NCBI GenBank assembly: GCA_003255025.1
Contig: QANY01009387.1
Location: 1,116,001-1,180,000 of the forward strand
Length of the DNA: 64,000 nt
Direction of reading: 5' to 3'
From: Datisca glomerata
Lineage: Eukaryota; Streptophyta; Magnoliopsida; Cucurbitales; Datiscaceae
Shown piece by piece: positions 58,091 to 64,000 of the stretch. The first letter of the stretch is position 1, and each line of letters opens with the position of its first letter. The notes under the pieces were generated by a model. The model searched no databases. It had not been told where the DNA came from and worked only from the letters and a program-made list of their open reading frames with translations. Position numbers and translations under genes: made by a program.

Positions 58091-58806
58091 AACAACAGTT
58101 AGATTCTTAAGTCATAACATTTCTAATGGCACTATTATTCCTATTAACCGTAGTATAGATTTTGCATCTAAATTTCTAGATGAAATAAAAGATAAAACAC
58201 AATTACAACGATTTCTAAGAAGTTTGAATTATATCCGTGATTTTTATCCTCAACTAGCTTAGGATACTGCTCTATTAAATCAGAGACTTAAAAAAAAACT
58301 CATACCTTGGACATCAGATCTTACATTAGCAATTAAGCATATTAAAGCTAAAATTCAACAATTACACTGTTTAGCTTTACCACACCCGACATGGAATAAA
58401 ATTGTAGAAACTGATGCCTCTAACATAGGTTATGGAGGTATTCTGAAGCAGTTAAATCCTCAAACTCATAAAGAAGAATTATTAAGATTCACCTCTGGTA
58501 CCTGGAAAGGATCAACAAAGAATTATCCAACAATTAAACAAGAATGTTTAGCAATTGTGAAATGTGTATTAAAATTTCAAGATGATCTATTAAATCAACA
58601 TTTTCTTATCCGTGTTGACTGCTCTGCTGCAAAACAGATTTTCAAAAAAAGATGTTCAAAATCTTGCATCAAAACAAATATTTGCATCATGACAGAATAT
58701 TTTATCTGTATTTGATTTTAATATTGAATATATTAAAGGTGAACAGAATTCTCTTCCTGATTTTCTAACCCGTGAATATTTACAGGAAAAATCCAATCAT
58801 GAGTAA
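58091..58806 (+). pseudogene. Copy C RT end and RNase H
   Basis: The reading starts inside RT (FLSHNISNGTIIPINRSI), passes the thumb (QLQRFLRSLNYIRDFYPQL) and enters RNase H, whose acidic residues remain: VETDASNIGYGG, KQECLAIV and IRVDCSAAK. A frame break near 58650 (kkRCSK) and one stop near 58260 interrupt it. It ends with LPDFLTREYLQ and a TAA at 58804-58806 that overlaps the ORF2 start. Confidence 0.85.
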
Positions 58807-60148
58807 CCGAGGAAGAGGCCGCAGCTCTCGTGGGCGCGGACGTGGCAGAACCAATCTGCAATATCCGAATGATGGGATTTTCTGGCCTTCATAATTCCAC
58901 AGTGTACAAGAGGCTACTCGCAAGAGTACAAAAGAAGTCATCTTGACACCAGAACAGTACATTATTAACCGAATTTCTGAGGAAATAATCCTCACTATTG
59001 AACCGAATGATGAAAAATGGATGGAAGATCCATGGGAGATAAAACCCGTTATCTCTCCACACAACAATATCCAACCAGATTTGAACACTATAGATACATT
59101 TATGAAACTATAGTAGTTCAATCTGGGAGCATGGAAATCAGACATACATTCAATGACTCTAACCGAAATACCAGCCCAATTACTTTTAGTAAGGCTGTCA
59201 TCAGAAACTTCATCTCCATTAATCAATGGGGTCTACATCCCCATACTACCAGAACTATGGAGATACACCAGAGAACTAATAAATACAGTTATTGGGATTA
59301 CATAGAATCATTTACCAATACATTCTATTATCAAAATCCGATACGAAACCACACATGGTTTATCCGTATATGCTCTGAGGTATTAGACGCAGGCTTACCA
59401 AATTGGTTCCTCCTTTGGTGGGATAAATTTGGCCTTACGTTTGATACTTTACCAGAAATATTACAAACTGAGTTTAAAGAATGGCATTCACAATATGCCC
59501 TAATCCATAAAAATAGTACTGTATCCAAAACTTTGGTATATTTTATCATCCGATTCAATATCCCATGGATTTGGAAATGGAATACCCGTATTAAAACGTA
59601 TCCTTTTTACCAAATGGTGGGACAAAGGCATGAATCCCCACCTAACTGAATTAATCAAACTGATTAAGACCCACGCACAAGCATGCTATGAATCAATCCC
59701 AAAACCTGTACTAGTACCAACGAACAATCCATTCTTAAATGCTAAAAATATGATTAAACAGCAATTTTCCCAAATTAGTGAAAAAGAATTAGCTGTCAGA
59801 ACCATAGCTTTTGTAAAAAACCAGTTCCTCCATGTTTTTGGATCTGACACAACCTCAATGGCCACATCCAGTACCAATCCGAGTCCACAGAGGCAATTAT
59901 CCGTATCACCTCCTCCTACCACTGATCTCAGTCTGGACATCATTCAGCATAATGCCTTCATCATCCTTGCTGGCGAGAGTCAAGACCCTAATGATGACTT
60001 ACCAGATCTGACACCACCAGATTTGACACTAGCAGTGGACCCACCAGAGCCAACCATTGCTGACTTTTGGGACTCCTTAGCATCCAATATCTCAGACCAG
60101 CTCGAGAAAGACAAAGACCTTAAAGGAAAAGGTAAACTCAATTCATAG
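58799..60148 (+). pseudogene. Copy C ORF2, broken
   Basis: ATG at 58799 gives MSNRGRGRSSRGRGRGR, a basic Gly/Arg-rich start that suggests nucleic-acid binding. The same frame runs to about 59110 with stops at 58892 and 59111, shifts near 59298, gives LPNWFLLWWDKFGL and FNIPWIWKWNTRI, then returns near 59590 to the first frame with the KWWDKGMN motif and continues to 60148. The C-terminus is Pro/Asp-rich (LPDLTPPDLTLAVDPPEP). It is the counterpart of ORF2 in copies A and B. Function unknown. Confidence 0.75.
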
Positions 60149-61009
60149 CACCCGACTAAATGTCAAGCACTAAACATAAGCAAACAAAGGTCTCCACAGT
60201 CACTTTGTTAAACCTCACACGTGGACGATGTTTATCACACCACGCTATCCTATCTAATCAATTATGTTGTATAATTACTTTAGTTACTCTAGTTAAGTTA
60301 CTTTTCTGAATAATGTTGTCTAGTTATTCTTGAGTTAAGTTACTTTTATGTATTATAAAAGGCCTCTCACCCTTGTTGAGAAGAATGAAGCTTTTCTTTT
60401 ATGTTTAATAGAATGCTCATGAGTTGAGCCCTTAAGTTTGCCTTAACATTTTCTCTCTAACTCCTCTCTTATTTCTTATCTCCATTACTGTCCTGCTCAC
60501 ACCTGCACATATATAACGCAGTTGCCATCAGGAGCTCCAATGCTCCCTCACCATAAGTTTCTTTTACTCCCCATATTCTCTGTTCATGAGACCATGTATG
60601 TATTAATGTAAACCGTGTATAACCATGACTATAAACTCTACTAATCATGATCTTGTTGCTAGCCCAAGGCACTCAATATGTATCTGTTATAGTTGAGGAA
60701 GTACTCACTGTACTATAGTAAGTTCAGGAAACAATCAATAAACACTGAGTGGGACGTCACCCAAGTCGCGTCTAGGTAAGGTCTGTTGAGCAGAGATTGC
60801 GTTAAGACCGTTGACCCCTGTAAAACGTTGACAGACGTACTCAGTGTAAGTTATTTTGTTATCTGAACTGACTGAACCTATAGTGTTTTACCTCCTCACA
60901 TGATGGGTGCGTGTTGGTTAGCCCAAGTTGGTACCAAAGCCATGATTAGTCTTGGTTATAGTACTGTTTATATCCTCTTTACATTAGGCATACATGGTCA
61001 CATACACAC
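60149..61009 (+). promoter_or_regulatory. Copy C intergenic region, promoter and leader
   Basis: A TATA box (tattataaaaggcc, 60354-60360) is followed by a roughly 620-nt leader with several short AUG-started frames. A tRNA-Met primer-like site, TGGTACCAAAGCCATG, lies at 60929-60944, about 65 nt before the ORF1 start; it differs from the usual TGGTATCAGAGC. Sequence gagttaagttactttt is repeated near 60293 and 60331. Confidence 0.75.
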
Positions 61010-61935
61010 ATGTCTGACCTTAGCTCTGCATCTATACAATTCGTAGCTAATACAGTAACCTCCACTTCTGAGGTAACCGAATTAATTGCATATCAAGATG
61101 TAAAAGAAGCCTTAGATAAATGGACTATACCTAAGGTAAAACCTGAAACAATATATAAGATTGGAACCTTTGATTTCACTAGCCGTAAAATCATTAAAAC
61201 ATTTGAATATGCCATTCCATTACAACATAATGATGATGTTTTATATCTGTTGCATTTGCATGATTTATATCCATTCATGCAAAAATATAAATATGTGCAT
61301 ATAGGCTTAGTGCAAATTGCATTAAAACTTTTAACCCTGCTAGGACAGAACACCAGCATACAATGCACCCTTAGAGATGGTAGGTGTCTGAACTGGAAAG
61401 CTTCCCTTATGGGAGCCATAGAGACTAGTTTATCTCATGGACCTATTTATTTTAATATTTATCCGAATTTAAGTATTGCACTATCTGACAACAATCTAGC
61501 CAAAGTACTTGAACTGAGAGTTCAATCACATGGCTATGATTATCTTCCAGGATCGTCTCTCTGTGCTATCCTCTTTAGGATTCATCTTAAGGTTTTGACA
61601 ACCTTGAATCCTTATACCAGAAAGCAAAGTGAACAAGGACATACTGTCCTGATTGATACTAATCTGTTTAACAGTCAAGTGGTTGTTCCTCGCATGATTC
61701 CATGGTCTGACATCACCTTTTCAGACACCTAACAAATTCCCCAGGCTGTCCCTACCAGACCTGTCATCCGACAATCCCTTAATGATGTCATCCAAACTCA
61801 TGGTGGCAATGTCTATCTTCGTTTTCAAAAACCACATCTGCCTCTGACGAGAAGCCCGTCTAGTCTCAGCCGCCATAGTATACCTCCTTATCAGGTAGAA
61901 ATCCTCGAATCTTCTCGGGCCTCTTTCACTTAACC
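61010..61935 (+). pseudogene. Copy C movement protein (30K family)
   Basis: The ORF 61010-61732 is nearly whole: an N-terminal domain with IYKIGTFDFTSRKIIKTFEY, then the 30K core with YVHIGLVQIALK, the family Asp in TLRDGRCLNWKAS, YPNLSIALSD and CAILFRIHLKVL. A TAA at 61730 interrupts; the same frame continues to about 61935 (LNDVIQTHGGNVYLRF, then a Ser-rich stretch). Length and block spacing match copy B. Confidence 0.88.
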
Positions 61936-64000
61936 TCATGGATCAGAGGAATCTGATCATTTTTCTCCCGAAGGATCAGATTAGAGGAATTCATATCAGC
62001 GAAAATCAGATTCCTCATGGTGTTTATGAATCCACCATAAACAGATGGCCAATGAGCCCAACCGCAAGTGACATGCAATTCAACATTTAGATGAATTTTA
62101 CACCCAATAGTATGTTAAGACAAAGTCTTCACCAAGATTTTATGCAACCAAAATTTAAGGATTTCCAAGATTGGTATTTCGCCAATCATAATCCTCAAAA
62201 GCTCTTAGATCTTAAGAACATGTACTACTTCCAATTAGAACAGGATCAATGCCTTCAGTCTTTTTCTGAATGGTATACCAGCTCACTCAAAGAGTCAAAA
62301 TTAAAGATGACCAACAATTACAAGTTCTCACCAATATACAGAAAACTTGGATAACCACAACTAGTAGAACCTACCATGTTATTCATCCACCACCCTTATC
62401 CTTAGAACTTACTCCAGGACAAGGTAACCAAAAACCATTGATCATTAACCCCTATACTGAGGTTCCAGATAAGACCAACCATCAGGATATTGTTAAGGTA
62501 AAAGATATTCTACCCTTAACCAAACAGAACAATTACACCAACATCTTCCTTCAAACTGTAGGAACACAGATAACTAGGATTGAGGAACATGTTTCTCAAA
62601 TCCAGGAGATCCAATCTAAAACTTCTCCAACAGAAAAACCCAAACTCACGATTGAACCAGTGACGCTTAAACCTCCTTTAGATGTTCAGAATTTCAAATT
62701 AAAATCTAGTAAGAAGGAGGATGATTTCATGGAAACCATAATGGATAAGATCAAGAATCTGAAGATCTCTACACCTGATAAGACCTCCACACCTGAATCA
62801 TCTTCAGGACAGTTGAACATGATGAATCAAGATAAACCACCTAATCTTGAAGAACCTGAAGAGTATTTCCTCTCTCAAATCTTAGATATTCAAAAGAATT
62901 TTGATGATTCCATCAATAAACTCTCTTCTAGTTATTCAAAAAGACCTACTACCCGTATGAATTTAACTGGATCGAGTAGGTATTATTATCCCAGACCTAC
63001 TCCCCAAGATATTTTATATGAAGAAGACTTTCTTCATTCTCAGAAATCTTACCATGGCAAAACCATCTATGAATGGAACATCGATGGTAAAACAGAATAT
63101 CAGGTCTTCGAGACCATTCATCAAATGATCATGTACTCTTCTGTGTGTAAGTAGAATGAGAATACGGATAACCAGATCTGCAGGTTCCTAGTCAATGGTT
63201 TCACAGGAACGCTGAAAGGCTGGTGGGACAATTGTCTCACTGAAAGTCAACGCCATGACATTTTAGACTCTTTCAAAATCAATATTGACCTAATTACTGG
63301 TACCCATACCAGAACTGAAGATGCCTGTTATACCCTGGCCCAATCCATTATTCACCATTTCCTTGGCCCAGGAATTGTCAATACTGATAGGCACCGAGAA
63401 CTTCTCCAAAACCTGAGATGCCCTTCTCTGACTCACTTCAGATGGTATAAAGATGTCTTTCTTATGAAAGTCATGCAGAGAAGTGATGCAAACAATGAAC
63501 ATTGGAAGGCAAAGTTCATTGATGGCCTCCCAAGTCTTTTTGCTGAAAGAGTAAGAAGAAAACTCCACGATAAGCATGATCAAATGGACATTCCTTATGA
63601 TCAATATACTTATGGACATCTCATTGCCCTAGTAATAGAAGAAGGACTAGGATTATGCAATGATATGAAACTACAACATATGATGAAAAGTCAGAATCTT
63701 GACAACAGAAAAGAATTAGGTGAATTTGGTGATCAATTTGCCTATGATACTAAAATTCATTATCCAAATACGTCTTCATCATCCAAGCATCCTAGAATTT
63801 TCTCAAAGCATCCTAAACCGCATAAGAAATACTTTTCAAAAAAGAAATTCAGACATAAAGAATCCAAATATAGATCTCAACCACACCACAAATCTCATAA
63901 CAGCAAAGCCAAAGCCATTTGTTATAAGTGTGGCTTAACTGATCTAAATTCAAAAGGAAACTTCATGAGTTAGCGCTCGATGAAGAAACACAACAAAAGA
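61936..64000 (+). pseudogene. Copy C coat protein region
   Basis: After a frameshift near 61940 and a stop at 62088, the frames 62091-62354 and 62270-63154 give a linker with Pro/Lys/Ser-rich segments. The same frame continues past a TAG at 63152 into the coat protein core: LVNGFTGTLKGWWDN, EHWKAKFIDGLPSLFAERV. A basic Ser/Lys/His tract follows (63770-63900). The zinc knuckle starts CYKCG near 63920 but the next His and Cys are lost through a small deletion, and a stop follows at 63974. In another frame HELALDEETQQK continues beyond it. Confidence 0.85.

Larger units (their letters stand above)
58091..64000 (+). mobile_element. Endogenous caulimovirid, copy C (truncated by window)
   Basis: A plus-strand copy of a second lineage with longer open frames: RT end and RNase H (to 58806), ORF2 (58799-60148), promoter and leader, then a new ORF1 with movement and coat protein, running off the window. 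That order equals a circular genome opened inside RT. It has fewer lesions than copies A and B, so it probably integrated later. It is still defective: stops at 58892, 59111, 61730 and 63152 and several frameshifts. Confidence 0.9.

Noticed and set aside
58780..59226. 148-codon ORF on the minus strand
   Set aside because: Antisense shadow of the copy C ORF2 start; the plus frame has the protein-like features and homologues in copies A and B.

Overview
This is plant nuclear DNA, most likely from a eudicot, and almost all of it is decayed transposable elements and endogenous viral copies. I found no intact host gene. The organism call rests on Tat-lineage Ty3/gypsy retrotransposons with an extra RNase H and an antisense ORF, a CACTA (En/Spm) transposon with TNP2-like and TNPA-like genes, a TRIM, a Tourist/Harbinger-type element carrying a plant cyclin B exon, and endogenous caulimovirids laid out like florendoviruses or petuviruses. 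I cannot name the species.

Layout. 1-2860: AT-rich sequence with a diverged duplicated block. 2861-12773: a Tat element with both LTRs (TGAAC...TTTACA), broken gag, protease, RT, two RNase H domains and integrase, a degenerate tandem repeat after pol, and an antisense gene with two likely introns. 12774-19056: AT-rich sequence holding a 40-bp repeat interrupted by a 1.18-kb Harbinger-like element with a cyclin B exon fragment, then a Ty1/copia gag-protease remnant. 19057-24666: a non-autonomous (LARD-like) relative of the Tat element with no gag-pol, an array of about 22 copies of a 55-bp repeat, and LTRs extended at their 5' end. 24667-26403: AT-rich sequence with one unrecognised coding-like patch.

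26404-44040: two old caulimovirid copies pointing away from each other. Copy A (minus strand) is longer than one genome unit and lacks the movement-protein core. Copy B (plus strand) keeps the movement protein. A 310-bp CACTA end lies between them. 44041-54372: a fold-back/Tourist-like element that carries an unidentified coding fragment and has been split by a 7.7-kb CACTA transposon. The right part of that CACTA element is present twice, with 620 bp of viral leader between the copies. 54650-57000: two further Tat fragments and a TRIM. 58091-64000: a third, better preserved caulimovirid copy of a different lineage (RT/RNase H end, ORF2, intergenic promoter/leader, movement protein, coat protein), cut by the window end.

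How the parts relate. None of these genes is likely to work. Every element has stops, frameshifts or lost catalytic residues, and many stops look like C-to-T changes (CAG to TAG, CAA to TAA, CGA to TGA), as expected in methylated, silenced DNA. The interest lies in the nesting: fold-back element first, CACTA inside it, viral DNA at AT-rich breaks and used as filler, and tandem repeats that look like young satellites inside retrotransposon 3' regions and a transposon intron. I see no convincing sign of a wholly new biological system.
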